A program made the translations under genes and the position numbers. From Myxococcales bacterium (GTDB lineage: Bacteria; Myxococcota_A; UBA9042; JABWCM01): 41,039 nt of DNA. A model generated the notes under the pieces. That model was not told the origin of the DNA. It saw only the letters and a list, made by a program, of their open reading frames with translations, and searched no databases. The stretch is from positions 1 to 41,039 of the forward strand of contig JABWCM010000019.1 of assembly GCA_013360285.1 (NCBI GenBank), written 5' to 3'. Below are positions 10,183 through 20,259 of this stretch, in pieces (within the stretch, counting starts at the first letter, position 1; each line of letters opens with the position of its first letter).

Positions 10183-10385
10183 CGTTTTTTGTCCTCCGCC
10201 AATTGGCGCTGTCGAAGAATCGTTTTGATCCGCGCAATTGTTTTGCGCGTTTTCCTCAATGACGCGCTGTCACTCAATTGTCCGGTATTGTGCTGAAAAC
10301 GCAGGCGAAATGAATCGCGCGCCACTTCGTCCTCAGCATGGCGAAGCTCTTCGTTGCTCAGTGCCCGAATCTCTTCGATTTTCAC
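10179..10385 (-). CDS. rpmC: 50S ribosomal protein L29
   Basis: L29 sits at the exit tunnel near L23 and helps form the docking site for trigger factor and SRP. The 68-residue, two-helix protein starts [20 protein letters not shown] and contains [20 protein letters not shown], the family motif. The start is GTG 10385, overlapping the rplP stop (GTGA). It also overlaps rpsQ, so three genes are translationally linked. Confidence 0.97.
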   Translation of the reverse strand: MKIEEIRALSNEELRHAEDEVARDSFRLRFQHNTGQLSDSASLRKTRKTIARIKTILRQRQLAEDKKR

Positions 10386-10801
10386 GATACTACCTCATTT
10401 TTGGACACAACTTTTGTCTTAACCGCCAGCTTGTGGGAAGCTAGTCGAAAAGCTTCTTTTGCAATATCGAGCCCGACACCGTCCATCTCGTAGAGAACCT
10501 GCCCAGGGCGCACCGTACATACCCACGCCTCCGGCGCACCTTTTCCTTTCCCCATTCGCGTTTCAGCGGGCTTTTTTGTAATCGGTTTGTCAGGAAAACA
10601 TCGTATCCAAACGCGACCACCACGTTTAATATGACGAGTCATCGCGATACGCGCAGCTTCAATCTGTCTGGCCGTTATGTACCCAGCGTCCATCGCCAGC
10701 AGTCCGAAATCACCGAAGCTTATTTCATTTCCAGCCCAAGCGATCCCACGTACTCTGCCTTTCTGTTGCTTTCGAAATTTTGTCTTTTTTGGCGAGAGCA
10801 T
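10382..10801 (-). CDS. rplP: 50S ribosomal protein L16
   Basis: L16 organises the A-site side of the 50S subunit. The 139 residues start [19 protein letters not shown]. They continue with [32 protein letters not shown], quoted here as adjoining motifs [15 protein letters not shown] and MGKGKG. The conserved arginine that is hydroxylated in some bacteria lies in this loop region. The gene is 33 nt downstream of rpsC. Confidence 0.98.
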   Translation of the reverse strand: MLSPKKTKFRKQQKGRVRGIAWAGNEISFGDFGLLAMDAGYITARQIEAARIAMTRHIKRGGRVWIRCFPDKPITKKPAETRMGKGKGAPEAWVCTVRPGQVLYEMDGVGLDIAKEAFRLASHKLAVKTKVVSKNEVVS

Positions 10802-10834
10802 CGCTTCCTCCTTACCAATCTCTTGGGTTGAAGT

Positions 10835-11458
10835 TTAGAGAATAATGCCTTTGTAAACCCAACATTTCACGCCAATGATACCGTACGTGGTCTTGGCTTC
10901 AGCAAAGCCGTACTGTATGTCAGCACGCAATGTATGGAGCGGCACCTGTCCTTCGCGATACCACTCGTACCGCGACATCTCAGCACCACCAAGGCGACCG
11001 GAACACGAAACTCTCACACCTTTTGCACCGGCCTTCATGGCTGTTTGCATTGACTTTTTCATCGCGCGACGAAATGAAACACGGCGCTCTAACTGAGTTG
11101 CGATGCTTTCCGCAATCAACTGAGCGTCAATTTCCGCTTTTCGGACTTCATGGATATCCAATACAACGTCCGAGTCGGTCATTTCCGCAATTTCTTTCTT
11201 TAATAAATCCGCGCCGGTTCCTTTCTTGCCGATGACGATACCGGGGCGTGCAGTATGAACCTTGATTCTCACCTTACTGGTAGCTCGTTCGATTTCTATT
11301 GAAGAAATTCCAGCATGGTAAAGCTTCTTTTTTATGAAAACCTTCAGCTCCAAGTCTTCGTGTAGCCACTTGGCGTAATTGCGTTCTTCGTACCACTTTG
11401 AACTCCAACTACGAATCACACCGAGCCGAAATCCGGTAGGATGGACTTTTTGTCCCAC
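10835..11458 (-). CDS. rpsC: 30S ribosomal protein S3
   Basis: S3 lines the mRNA entry channel and participates in helicase activity. The 207 residues begin [23 protein letters not shown] domain follows, with [20 protein letters not shown]. The C-terminal S3 domain has [20 protein letters not shown]. Translation starts at GTG 11458 with GGAGCAC upstream. It is slightly shorter than the E. coli protein (233 aa) because the C-terminal tail is trimmed. Confidence 0.98.
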   Translation of the reverse strand: MGQKVHPTGFRLGVIRSWSSKWYEERNYAKWLHEDLELKVFIKKKLYHAGISSIEIERATSKVRIKVHTARPGIVIGKKGTGADLLKKEIAEMTDSDVVLDIHEVRKAEIDAQLIAESIATQLERRVSFRRAMKKSMQTAMKAGAKGVRVSCSGRLGGAEMSRYEWYREGQVPLHTLRADIQYGFAEAKTTYGIIGVKCWVYKGIIL

Positions 11459-11481
11459 GATTGTGCTCCTTATCAGTAAAT

Positions 11482-11817
11482 CTACTGACGTTCCGCAACA
11501 ACCACAGTAATGTGGCTGGTCATCTTGTTGATTCGCGTAGCCCGACCCATCGCACGAGGCATAAATCGGCGCAAAGTCGGTCCCTTGTCTACGAAAGCCT
11601 CCTTTATATAAAGGATATCGACTTTCGCATCGAACTTCACCTTTGCATTTGCAATTGCGGAGGCCAGTACTTTTTGCACCGGCCCGGCCGCCCTACGACC
11701 GGTAAATCGCAAGGTTTCCATTGCTTCATCTACGTATTTTCCCCGAATCAAGTCCACAATTACCCTGGACTTTCGTGGTGCCATTCTGATGTATCTGGCT
11801 ACTGCTTTTGCTTCCAT
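11482..11817 (-). CDS. rplV: 50S ribosomal protein L22
   Basis: L22 extends a beta-hairpin into the exit tunnel at the constriction where macrolides and arrest peptides act. The 111 residues start [20 protein letters not shown]. The hairpin region reads [20 protein letters not shown], and the end is HITVVVAE. It is 23 nt upstream of rpsC. Confidence 0.98.
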   Translation of the reverse strand: MEAKAVARYIRMAPRKSRVIVDLIRGKYVDEAMETLRFTGRRAAGPVQKVLASAIANAKVKFDAKVDILYIKEAFVDKGPTLRRFMPRAMGRATRINKMTSHITVVVAERQ

Positions 11818-11914
11818 GACACATTCTCTCTTGTTCGTTTTAGCTGGTTTTTGTTCGGCGAAATCGTTCGAGGTAACGCGAAACGAAAGCAGCTACTCGT
11901 TGCATACTGCCAAG

Positions 11915-12202
11915 CTACTTTTTGGTCTTTCCTTTCACTTTTCGGTCACCAGCGTGGCCGTGGAACGTACGCGTTGGCGCAAACTCACCCAACTTATGAC
12001 CCACCATATTTTCTGTTACAAAAACGGGAACAAATTTTCGGCCATTGTGTACAGCAAATGTAAGTCCAACCATCTCTGGAATAAGCATGGATCGACGCGA
12101 CCACGTTTTTATGACTCTTTTTGAGTTTGTACGTGTCGCGTTTTCGACTTTTTCGTACAAGTGTGTATCCACAAACGGTCCCTTTTTGATTGAGCGAGGC
12201 AC
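11915..12202 (-). CDS. rpsS: 30S ribosomal protein S19
   Basis: S19 pairs with S13 on the 30S head. The 95 residues start [20 protein letters not shown] from GTG 12202. They contain [25 protein letters not shown] as adjoining motifs TWSRRS, IPEMVG and VHNGR. The C-terminal part has [16 protein letters not shown]. It follows rplB by about 80 nt. Confidence 0.98.
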   Translation of the reverse strand: MPRSIKKGPFVDTHLYEKVENATRTNSKRVIKTWSRRSMLIPEMVGLTFAVHNGRKFVPVFVTENMVGHKLGEFAPTRTFHGHAGDRKVKGKTKK

Positions 12203-12281
12203 GTCACTTTCTCCATCACGTTTTCAGCGCGAATTGTACCAACATCGCACTGCAAAGATGTACAAATGCATGAAATGTCGA

Positions 12282-13112
12282 CTATTTGCGCTTTCCACGC
12301 CGCTTAACAATGAAAACATCGGTTCTTTTATTATTTCGGGTTTTGGCGCCTTTTGTAGGCTTACCCCACGGTGTCACAGGATGGCGACCACCTGAAGTGC
12401 GACCTTCTCCTCCCCCATGAGGATGATCTACTGGATTCATGGCAACTCCACGCACATGGGGGCGCCTCCCTAACCACCTCGATCGCCCCGCTTTTCCGAT
12501 GGAAACAGTTTCGTGCAAAGTGTTTCCAACTACGCCAACCGTTGCTCTGCATGTAAGCAACACATTTCGTAGTTCACCAGAAGGCAATCGAATCAGTGCG
12601 TATTTGTTTTCTTTAGCCATCACCTGCGCTGTACTGCCAGCCGACCGCACCAACTGCCCTCCCTTTCCCGGCTTTAGCTCAATGTTGTGGATTTGGGTCC
12701 CTACAGGCATCGCGTGAAGTGGAAGGGAGTTGCCAGGCTTAATATCGGCTTTCGCGCTAGACACCACCTCATCCCCAACATTGAGGTTGTTGGGCGCGAT
12801 GATATATTTCTTTTCGCCGTCCGCATACACAAGTAAGGCAACACGTGCCGTTCTATTGGGGTCGTACTCAATAGCGTTAACTCGCGCCGAAACGCCGAAC
12901 TTTGTTCTATGAAAGTCAACAAGCCTATATTTTCGTTTGTGTCCCCCCCCCCGAAACCGCGCAGTAACGCGACCATAGACATTTCTTCCACCACTCTTAG
13001 TTAGTGTGGCCGTAAGCCCTTTTTCCGGCGCTTTTTTAGTCAACTCTTCAAAACCAGACGACGTCATGAATCGTCTGCCTGGGGACGTCGGATTGTATCG
13101 CTTAATTCCCAT
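12282..13112 (-). CDS. rplB: 50S ribosomal protein L2
   Basis: L2 is a core 50S protein needed for peptidyl transferase centre assembly. The 276 residues start [20 protein letters not shown]. The SH3-like and OB domains include [15 protein letters not shown]. The C-terminal loop [20 protein letters not shown] contains the conserved histidine region. The Gly triplet in RFRGGGHK is encoded with GGG codons and creates a run of ten identical bases (12943-12952), a potential slippage or sequencing-error spot. The frame is intact as given. Confidence 0.98.
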   Translation of the reverse strand: MGIKRYNPTSPGRRFMTSSGFEELTKKAPEKGLTATLTKSGGRNVYGRVTARFRGGGHKRKYRLVDFHRTKFGVSARVNAIEYDPNRTARVALLVYADGEKKYIIAPNNLNVGDEVVSSAKADIKPGNSLPLHAMPVGTQIHNIELKPGKGGQLVRSAGSTAQVMAKENKYALIRLPSGELRNVLLTCRATVGVVGNTLHETVSIGKAGRSRWLGRRPHVRGVAMNPVDHPHGGGEGRTSGGRHPVTPWGKPTKGAKTRNNKRTDVFIVKRRGKRK

Positions 13113-13113
13113 G

Positions 13114-13410
13114 CTAGACCTCTTCGAAAAAATCGATCACATGACCAGCCGCTAATGTTACCGTGGCTTTTTTCCAATTCGGTCGTCGTCCAGCGAAACG
13201 ACCAACTCGCTTCACATCGCCCCGAACGATTGCGGTCCGCACGGTTGTCACCTTTACGCCAAATGCGGCCTCCACGGCTCTTCCAATGGACACTTTGTTC
13301 GCATCCATAGACACCTCAAAGAGGTACTTCTGCAAAGATTCTTTTTGTTCGTTGGCTTTTTCTGTGATCAGCGGTCGCCGAATCACCTTCAGCAATTCGT
13401 ACTTGGTCAT
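13114..13410 (-). CDS. rplW: 50S ribosomal protein L23
   Basis: L23 is at the exit tunnel and docks trigger factor and SRP. The 98 residues contain [19 protein letters not shown], then [20 protein letters not shown] and the tail [20 protein letters not shown] 13410 overlaps the stop of rplD (ATGA), and the gene ends 1 nt before rplB begins. The unit is tightly coupled. Confidence 0.98.
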   Translation of the reverse strand: MTKYELLKVIRRPLITEKANEQKESLQKYLFEVSMDANKVSIGRAVEAAFGVKVTTVRTAIVRGDVKRVGRFAGRRPNWKKATVTLAAGHVIDFFEEV

Positions 13411-14030
13411 TTTTTTAGCACTCCTTCTATTACTCGTGCTGCTGCGACAGTCATGACCAAAAAGTCAAACCTCAAAACGTCAGCCACGTTAATTCCATTG
13501 GCCGAGACGTATTTTACATGGTGAAGGTTGCGAGCGGAGAGACGCAATCTGTCATTTCCGGGCACATCGACGACCAAAACCGTCGTCAGTCCAAATTTTT
13601 TCACTACATCGGCGACCGCCCTGGTCTTAACCTCCGGTAGCGAAAAACTCTCCAGAAGCAATAATTTTTCGCCAAAGGCTCGCGCACTTAACGCAGAACG
13701 CAGTGCAGCCTTACGTGCTTGCCGAGGTATTCTATACGAAAAGTCACGTGGCAGCGGCCCAAAAACGGTCCCTCCTCCTCTAAGGGTGGGTGATTTTCTT
13801 GAACCAATTCTTGCGTTTCCCGTGCCTTTCTGCCGATACAGCTTAGCCGTTGAAAACGAGACATTTGCGCGTGTTTTTGTGCACGCAGTTCCCGAACGCC
13901 GATTTGCCATTTGCATTTTTACGACATCGTAATGCAAATGCTCTTTTGTTTCTGCAGCAAAAACGTGGTCGTCTAAATGAACCTGATCCACCTTTTCGCG
14001 TCGCAAGTTGTAAACGTCGACTTGTGCCAT
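13407..14030 (-). CDS. rplD: 50S ribosomal protein L4
   Basis: L4 reaches into the exit tunnel and in gamma-proteobacteria represses the S10 operon. The start at ATG 14030 ([19 protein letters not shown]) gives 207 aa with GGAGA upstream. An in-frame ATG at 14051 would overlap rpsJ and add seven odd residues. The loop [19 protein letters not shown] and [20 protein letters not shown] are diagnostic. In most bacteria rplC lies immediately upstream. Here the upstream gene is rpsJ, 17 nt away. Confidence 0.97.
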   Translation of the reverse strand: MAQVDVYNLRREKVDQVHLDDHVFAAETKEHLHYDVVKMQMANRRSGTACTKTRANVSFSTAKLYRQKGTGNARIGSRKSPTLRGGGTVFGPLPRDFSYRIPRQARKAALRSALSARAFGEKLLLLESFSLPEVKTRAVADVVKKFGLTTVLVVDVPGNDRLRLSARNLHHVKYVSANGINVADVLRFDFLVMTVAAARVIEGVLKK

Positions 14031-14047
14031 TTCAACACATCTCCTGG

Positions 14048-14353
14048 TCACGCCTTAATTTCTACGTCGACACCAGCTGAAAGATCGAGTTTCATCAATG
14101 CATCAAGCGTCTGTTGCGTTGGCTCAAGAATATCTAACAAGCGCTTGTGGGTGCGAATCTCGAACTGTTCTCGACTTTTCTTATTGACATGTGGCGACCG
14201 TAGAACTGTATAGCGATTTATACGCGTTGGGAGCGGAACGGGACCCGCAATTTTTGCCCCGGTGCGCTCAACGGTGTCAATGATTTCCCTCACCGACTGG
14301 TCGAGCAGCTTATAGTCGTAGGCTTTCAATCTAATTCGAATCTTTTGCGCCAT
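14048..14353 (-). CDS. rpsJ: 30S ribosomal protein S10
   Basis: S10 (also NusE) acts in the 30S head and in transcription antitermination with NusB. The 101 residues start [20 protein letters not shown]. They contain [29 protein letters not shown] as motifs [15 protein letters not shown] and [21 protein letters not shown] lies upstream of the start. It should be followed by rplC; the next gene is instead rplD. Confidence 0.98.
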   Translation of the reverse strand: MAQKIRIRLKAYDYKLLDQSVREIIDTVERTGAKIAGPVPLPTRINRYTVLRSPHVNKKSREQFEIRTHKRLLDILEPTQQTLDALMKLDLSAGVDVEIKA

Positions 14354-14542
14354 GGTTCGACATCTCCTGATTCGTTCCGTGCCCGGATTCCGTGACCATT
14401 AACCTGATAAACACGCAATGCAACGATAGACACATGCAGACGGAACTGACTTTTAACTGGCTCTCGGCTGTGTGCTTTGTTCTTTTGCCACTAAAATTGG
14501 CAGTGGCCTACCACCCCGGCATAACAGAGGTTAACAATTTAT
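14354..14542. other. rpsG-rpsJ spacer, site where fusA is usually found
   Basis: This 189-bp gap separates rpsG from rpsJ. It carries no coding frame of note and no fusA remnant that I can recognise. A small stem GCCACT/AGTGGC (around 14489-14509) is present without a T-run after it, so it does not look like a simple terminator. It may hold a promoter for the S10 operon, but no box pair is convincing. Confidence 0.6.
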
Positions 14543-15013
14543 CTACCAGCGATAATGGGCAAATGCCTTGTTAGCGTCCGCCATCCGGTGGGTGTCTTCA
14601 CGTTTTTTTATCGCGCTGCCCCGATTGTTAGCTGCTTCGATGAGTTCTGCAGCCAACTTCTCCCGCATTGATTTTTCACCACGAGACCGCGCATAATTAA
14701 TTATCCAACGTATTGCCAGCGCGATTTTTCGTTCTGATCGTACTTCAACCGGTACCTGATAGGTTGCGCCACCGACACGTCTGCTTTTGACCTCTAGCTG
14801 TGGTTTCACATTTTCAATGGCCTTCTTGAAGATCTTCAACGGATCGTCTTTGATTCGGCCCTCAACAATATCAAAAGCACCGTAAATAATGGCTTCCGCT
14901 GTCGCTTTCTTTCCGCGCAGCATCAGACTGTTGGTGAATTTCGCCACCAGCCAATCATTGTATTTGGGGTCTTTGTTAATTTTTCGCTTTGGAACTTCTC
15001 GTCTTCTGGGCAT
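14543..15013 (-). CDS. rpsG: 30S ribosomal protein S7
   Basis: S7 nucleates assembly of the 30S head and in E. coli represses the str operon. The 156 residues start [20 protein letters not shown]. They include [23 protein letters not shown] as motifs [10 protein letters not shown] and [14 protein letters not shown]. The end has [19 protein letters not shown]. It follows rpsL by about 93 nt, but fusA does not follow it. Confidence 0.98.
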   Translation of the reverse strand: MPRRREVPKRKINKDPKYNDWLVAKFTNSLMLRGKKATAEAIIYGAFDIVEGRIKDDPLKIFKKAIENVKPQLEVKSRRVGGATYQVPVEVRSERKIALAIRWIINYARSRGEKSMREKLAAELIEAANNRGSAIKKREDTHRMADANKAFAHYRW

Positions 15014-15106
15014 TGTTGCCTCTTTGCGCGCCCAACCGGCGAACCGGCTTACGGCGCAACGATTTCTGTGTACTGGTACAAAACAGTCTACGACGTGTGA
15101 ACAAAC

Positions 15107-15478
15107 TTATTTGCTTTTTTTAGCGCCGTATTTAGACCGACCTTGTTTGCGATTCTTCACACCAGTCGCGTCCAGTGTTCCACGAATAATATGATATCGC
15201 ACGCCCGGCAGATCTTTTACGCGTCCACCCCGAATGAGCACTAAGGAGTGCTCCTGCAGATTGTGTCCCTCACCGGGAATGTACGATGTGACTTCCATGC
15301 CATTGCTCAACCTAACACGAGCAATTTTCCGAAGAGCTGAGTTTGGCTTCTTCGGCGTTGTTGTATATACCCTGACGCAAACCCCTCTTTTTTGTGGGCA
15401 TGCATCCAACGCAGGTGCCGTGGTTTTGTTTTTTTGCCGGACACGTCCGGCACGCACAAGTTGATTAATTGTAGGCAT
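15107..15478 (-). CDS. rpsL: 30S ribosomal protein S12
   Basis: S12 controls decoding fidelity at the A site. The 123 residues contain [15 protein letters not shown] with Lys43 and [13 protein letters not shown] with Lys88. These are the two positions where streptomycin-resistance changes arise, and both keep the sensitive-type lysine. Asp89, the residue that is methylthiolated in E. coli, is present. The gene opens the str operon and has a strong promoter about 90 nt upstream. Confidence 0.98.
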   Translation of the reverse strand: MPTINQLVRAGRVRQKNKTTAPALDACPQKRGVCVRVYTTTPKKPNSALRKIARVRLSNGMEVTSYIPGEGHNLQEHSLVLIRGGRVKDLPGVRYHIIRGTLDATGVKNRKQGRSKYGAKKSK

Positions 15479-15567
15479 GCGCCATGTTCCTTGCTTAGCT
15501 GGTTCAATCCGCGCCTGTTGCGGTTGGTCGTCTCTTACCCGCGTTTACCCCCACGCAGGGAGGCCGG

Positions 15568-15595
15568 AGTATAGATGAGTACTTTTTTGTGTCAA
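15568..15595 (-). promoter_or_regulatory. Sigma70-type promoter of the rpsL (str) operon
   Basis: Minus strand: TTGACA at 15595-15590, 16-nt spacer, TATACT at 15573-15568. The -35 is perfect and the -10 differs from TATAAT by one base. The predicted start near 15561 leaves a leader of about 80 nt before rpsL. It probably drives rpsL-rpsG and much of the downstream ribosomal cluster. Confidence 0.85.
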
Positions 15596-15972
15596 GCGGA
15601 TTTTTGCGTGGCGAGAGATAGAAAACCGCTTTTGCTGTATTTATTTTGAGAGTTTGAATTCGCGTCAAACACCTGATAACCCGTTCGGCTATACCCCACT
15701 ACGGCTGGTCTGGTACTTAGAAAGCACCGCACAAAATTGCCCCAAGCGACGTCGACGACTTCGTTTCGATTGTCCGGGAGTAGAATGTAACGAGAATCCA
15801 AACATGTGTAACCAGGCACAAATGCTTGACACGCAGCGGGACGCGCCATAGACAGGTCAGTATCCACTATTCGCAGCCCGATATACGCCTACTAGACGCA
15901 GAAAGATGCAACTACGAAACAGATTTCCCACATGGCACGTCACCGAAAGAATCATTTCCACTGAATCTCACC
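15596..15972. other. rpoC-rpsL spacer, no gene recognised
   Basis: Between the rpoC stop and the rpsL promoter lie about 380 bp. I find no protein-like frame with a ribosome-binding site and no clear hairpin-plus-T-run terminator after rpoC. On the minus strand, around 15702-15648, the stretch TGGGGTATAGCC resembles the first 12 nt of a tRNA-Gln. No full cloverleaf follows. Confidence 0.5.
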
Positions 15973-18900
15973 CTAGGCGTGTTTTTCGCGACCAATCTGT
16001 CCGCCAGACTGCTCTGGAGCAACTCGAACTCTAAGATTCTTGTACGCAGGGAAACCGGTGCCAGCAGGTATAACTCGCCCCATTATTACATTTTCTTTAA
16101 GACCACGAAGATGGTCCACCCGCCCGCAAATAGAAGCTTCCGTCAAAACTTTGGTAGTCTCCTGAAACGAGGAAGCGCTAATAAAACTATCAGTGGACAG
16201 CGATGCTTTCGTAATTCCCAACAACATCGGCTCGCCCACTGCGGGCTTTCCACCCTGTATCCCAACTCGCTCGTTCTCTTCCTCAAAGCTCCATCGGTCG
16301 ACTTGCTCATCGACAAGAAAGCGAGAATCACCAACGTCAGTAACGCGGATCCATCTAAGCATCTGCCGTACAATAATTTCGATATGCTTGTCGTTGATTC
16401 GAACCCCCTGCAACCGGTACACTTCCTGAACTTCGTCTACCAAATACTTAGCTAGTTCTTTTTCTCCGAGCACTTTCAATATGTCATGCGGATTCGACGA
16501 ACCGTCCATCAACGGCTCACCAGCCTTGACCAAATCACCTTCATGCACACTGATGTGCTTTCCCTTTGCGATGAGGTATTCTTTTGGCTCGCCAACGTCC
16601 GGGCTAATAATAATCTTACGTTTTCCTTTGGTGCCCTTGCCGAAACTTACAACGCCATCAATTTCTGAAATAACAGCATGCTCTTTTGGTTTTCGCGCTT
16701 CGAATAATTCGGCAACCCGCGGCAAACCGCCTGTAATATCCTTGGTTTTTGTTGTTTCGCGTGGAATCTTGGCTATGATGTCACCAGCATCTACGATCGA
16801 GTTCTCTGTTACAGTAATGTTGGCACCCACTGGCAACGAGTAAGTTGCGGGAACATCCGTCGCGCTACTGCCACCACGCGTTCCTTTGAGCTTCAATGTC
16901 TGACCGTGTTCATCTTTGATCGCAATTCTTGGCCGAAGATCCGCATCCTTAGACTCAATAATCACTTTGCGCGAGAAGCCCGTAAGTTCATCCAACTGCT
17001 CGAGCATCGTTACGCCCTCAACCACGTCGCCAAACTTAACTCGACCTGCAACTTCAGTAACAACCGGCATTGCCCAAGGGTCCCATTCTGCGATTGTTTG
17101 ACCTGGCGAAACTCTACTTCCCTCTTTCACGGTCAGTTTTGCGCCATAAATCACTCCATAACGCTCACGTTCACGACCGGTATCATCGACAATCGCGATT
17201 TCACCATTTCTGTTCATCACAACGAGTGTACCGTCCTGTTTAGCAACGGTGCTTAACTTGTGAAACTTGACAACACCGTCAGTGCGCGCTTCCAAGGTTG
17301 ACTGCTCCACGCGCCTGCTTGCAGCGCCACCGATGTGGAATGTGCGCATCGTAAGCTGTGTACCCGGCTCCCCAATTGATTGAGCAGCAATAACCCCAAC
17401 GGTTTCGCCTATGTTGACCATTCTTCCGCGCGCCAAATCTCGACCATAGCACAAAACGCACACACCACCGCGTGTTCGGCAAGTCAACACACTTCGAATG
17501 AGCACCTTCTCGATCCCCGCCTCCTCAATCTTCTTAACATTCTTCTCGTCGATCTCAGCATTTGATTCAACCAACGGCGCTTGAGTAAACGGATCGTAAA
17601 TGTCTTCGAGCGCTACCCGCCCCAAAATTCGCTCACTCATCGGCTCGATAATCTCACCACCCTCAACCAGGGAACCGATCTCAATACCGTCAAGTGTGTG
17701 ACAATCGTACTCAAGCACTACCGCGTCGTTCGCCACGTCAACAAGACGTCGTGTAAGATATCCAGAGTTTGCGGTCTTGAGCGCCGTATCGGCCAAACCC
17801 TTTCTGGCACCGTGTGTCGATATAAAGTATTGAAGCACGGTTAGACCTTCGCGGAAATTTGCCTTAATCGGAGTCTCGATAATTTCACCGGAAGGTTTTG
17901 CCATCAAACCGCGCATTCCCGCCAACTGTCGTATTTGCTGCGCCGATCCGCGGCTACCTGAATCAGCCATCATGAAGATTGAATTGAAAGAGGGCACTTC
18001 ACGGGTTTCGCCGCTTACCGCATTCACAAAACGTTCTGTTCCAATTTCACGCATCATTTCCGACGCGATACGCTCGGTAACATTGGCCCAGATATCGATC
18101 ACTTTATTGTAACGCTCGCCGTCTGTAATCAGTCCCTCGGTGTACTGATTTTCGATCTCCTGGACTTCCGTCTGCGCCTCGTCAAGTAGCACTTCTTTGG
18201 CTTTCGGAATCCTCATGTCTTCCATGCAAATGGAGATGCCAGCTTTTGTCGCATGCTCAAATCCCCACGTCCGTAGCTGATCACAAAGCAGCACAGTCTG
18301 CTTCTGACCGCATCTGCGATACGCGGAATCGATGAGTCCTTGCAAACATTTTTTGTCAATGACACGATTGTACTCCGCAAAGGGAATTTCTTTGGGAACA
18401 ATCTCGGTGAGCATACATCTTCCCACAGTGGTGTCCGTGAGTTGACCGCCGATTCTCACACGAATTTTGGCTTGCAGCGCAACTTCACCCGAGTCGTAGG
18501 CCAGCCGAACTTCATCAATACTAGCAAAAGTCTTACCCTCCCCTTTAACAAAGGGGCGTTCACGGCTGAGATAGTACATTCCCAAAACAATGTCTTGAGT
18601 TGGATTAATGATCGACTTCCCGTGCGCCGGTGACAAGATGTTGTTTGAGGACATCATCAAAACGCGGGTTTCGAGTTGCGCCTCAAGGCTAAGCGGAACA
18701 TGAACCGCCATTTGGTCGCCGTCGAAGTCCGCATTAAAAGCCTGACAGACCAAAGGATGCAACTGAATGGCTTTACCTTCGATAAGAACTGGCTCAAACG
18801 CCTGAATACCGAGGCGGTGGAGGGTCGGCGCTCGGTTCAGCATGACGGGATGTTCTCGGATCACGTCGGACAGAATGTCCCAAACCTCGGCACGCTCTTT

Positions 18901-20109
18901 TTCAACCATCTTCTTTGCACTTTTGATGGTTGAAACGAACCCTCTCTCCTCAAGTTTGTTGTAGATGAATGGCTTGAATAATTCCAATGCCATCTTCTTA
19001 GGCAAACCGCACTGATGCAATTTTAGCTGGGGACCAACAACGATGACTGAACGTCCAGAGTAGTCAACCCGCTTACCAAGCAAGTTCTGGCGAAACCGCC
19101 CTTGTTTACCCTTGAGCATGTCACTCAAAGATTTTAGTGGTCTCTTATTTGGCCCTGTAATTACTTTTCCACGGCGACCATTATCGAACAGTGCGTCGAC
19201 AGCTTCCTGAAGCATCCTCTTTTCGTTTCGAATGATGATTTCCGGCGCGTGAAGTTCTAGCAAACGCTTCAAACGATTGTTTCGATTGATGACCCGCCGA
19301 TATAGATCGTTCAAATCGCTTGTAGCAAACCGTCCACCATCCAATGGCACTAACGGACGAAGATCAGGAGGCAATACAGGAATATTGCGGAGAATCATCC
19401 ACTGTGGCTCGTTACCCGAACCAAGGAATGCCTCGACCACCTTAAGTCTTTTCACAATTTTTTTTCGTTTGGCTTCGCTTGTGGCCTCTTTCATTTCGGA
19501 CCGCAGCCGTGTCGCCATCTCCTCGACATCAAGTTGCTCGAGCAGTTCTCTGATTGCCTCAGCCCCCATACCGACCTTAATGTCTTCGTCAGGAAACTCA
19601 TCAAGTAATTTTTCGCACCGCTCCTCAGATATTATCTCACACTTTTTTAACCCCGTAGTCCCAGGATCCAAAACAATGTGCGACACGCAGTAAAGAACGC
19701 GCTCTAGATCCTTCAAAGAAATGTCGAGCAGGTTTCCTATACGACTCGGTAAACTCTTAAGAAACCAAATGTGGGCGACGGGTGTCGCAAGGGAAATGTG
19801 TCCAAGTCGTTCACGTCGTACTTTGGATTGAATGACTTCGACCCCGCATTTTTCGCACACAATCCCACGATGTTTCATGCGCTTGTATTTACCACAATTA
19901 CATTCGTAGTCCTTGACAGGACCAAATATTTTAGCACAAAACAAGCCGTCTCGTTCCGGTTTAAACGTTCGATAGTTAATGGTTTCCGGCTTTTTCACTT
20001 CGCCGTACGACCACTCAAGTATCTTCTTGGGGGATGCAAGTCCAACTCGGACGGCTGCAACACTAAGCGGATCTTTGGGCTTTTCAAAAAAGTTAAATAT
20101 ATCCCTCAC
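15973..20109 (-). CDS. rpoC: DNA-directed RNA polymerase subunit beta'
   Basis: Beta' forms one pincer of RNA polymerase and holds the catalytic Mg. The 1,378 residues start [20 protein letters not shown] from GTG 20109. The first zinc site is near residues 70-88 (CNCGKYK, then CEKCGVEV). The catalytic [12 protein letters not shown] is near residue 458. The second zinc cluster is around 870-900 ([15 protein letters not shown]). The trigger-loop region [12 protein letters not shown] is intact. Length matches proteobacterial beta'. It follows rpoB by 150 nt. Confidence 0.99.
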   Translation of the reverse strand: MRDIFNFFEKPKDPLSVAAVRVGLASPKKILEWSYGEVKKPETINYRTFKPERDGLFCAKIFGPVKDYECNCGKYKRMKHRGIVCEKCGVEVIQSKVRRERLGHISLATPVAHIWFLKSLPSRIGNLLDISLKDLERVLYCVSHIVLDPGTTGLKKCEIISEERCEKLLDEFPDEDIKVGMGAEAIRELLEQLDVEEMATRLRSEMKEATSEAKRKKIVKRLKVVEAFLGSGNEPQWMILRNIPVLPPDLRPLVPLDGGRFATSDLNDLYRRVINRNNRLKRLLELHAPEIIIRNEKRMLQEAVDALFDNGRRGKVITGPNKRPLKSLSDMLKGKQGRFRQNLLGKRVDYSGRSVIVVGPQLKLHQCGLPKKMALELFKPFIYNKLEERGFVSTIKSAKKMVEKERAEVWDILSDVIREHPVMLNRAPTLHRLGIQAFEPVLIEGKAIQLHPLVCQAFNADFDGDQMAVHVPLSLEAQLETRVLMMSSNNILSPAHGKSIINPTQDIVLGMYYLSRERPFVKGEGKTFASIDEVRLAYDSGEVALQAKIRVRIGGQLTDTTVGRCMLTEIVPKEIPFAEYNRVIDKKCLQGLIDSAYRRCGQKQTVLLCDQLRTWGFEHATKAGISICMEDMRIPKAKEVLLDEAQTEVQEIENQYTEGLITDGERYNKVIDIWANVTERIASEMMREIGTERFVNAVSGETREVPSFNSIFMMADSGSRGSAQQIRQLAGMRGLMAKPSGEIIETPIKANFREGLTVLQYFISTHGARKGLADTALKTANSGYLTRRLVDVANDAVVLEYDCHTLDGIEIGSLVEGGEIIEPMSERILGRVALEDIYDPFTQAPLVESNAEIDEKNVKKIEEAGIEKVLIRSVLTCRTRGGVCVLCYGRDLARGRMVNIGETVGVIAAQSIGEPGTQLTMRTFHIGGAASRRVEQSTLEARTDGVVKFHKLSTVAKQDGTLVVMNRNGEIAIVDDTGRERERYGVIYGAKLTVKEGSRVSPGQTIAEWDPWAMPVVTEVAGRVKFGDVVEGVTMLEQLDELTGFSRKVIIESKDADLRPRIAIKDEHGQTLKLKGTRGGSSATDVPATYSLPVGANITVTENSIVDAGDIIAKIPRETTKTKDITGGLPRVAELFEARKPKEHAVISEIDGVVSFGKGTKGKRKIIISPDVGEPKEYLIAKGKHISVHEGDLVKAGEPLMDGSSNPHDILKVLGEKELAKYLVDEVQEVYRLQGVRINDKHIEIIVRQMLRWIRVTDVGDSRFLVDEQVDRWSFEEENERVGIQGGKPAVGEPMLLGITKASLSTDSFISASSFQETTKVLTEASICGRVDHLRGLKENVIMGRVIPAGTGFPAYKNLRVRVAPEQSGGQIGREKHA

Positions 20110-20259
20110 GTTCCACTCCTAGTTTTATATCGGCTTGTTTCTTAACTCGACAACCACGCCAGCACGACAGCGCTGACTTCCCACACATTCAAGTTGTGAA
20201 CTACCTTTCTGACTCCGCAACGAGAGACAACACACACGATTCATGAATCTATCACTGCA

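Noticed and set aside
15648..15702. tRNA-Gln-like beginning TGGGGTATAGCC on the minus strand
   Set aside because: Only the first 12 nt fit. Anticodon arm, T-arm and the matching acceptor half are not found, so no tRNA can be called.
15592..15867. A 91-codon minus-strand frame in the rpoC-rpsL spacer
   Set aside because: No ribosome-binding site, no resemblance to known proteins, and its end overlaps the strong rpsL promoter; probably chance.
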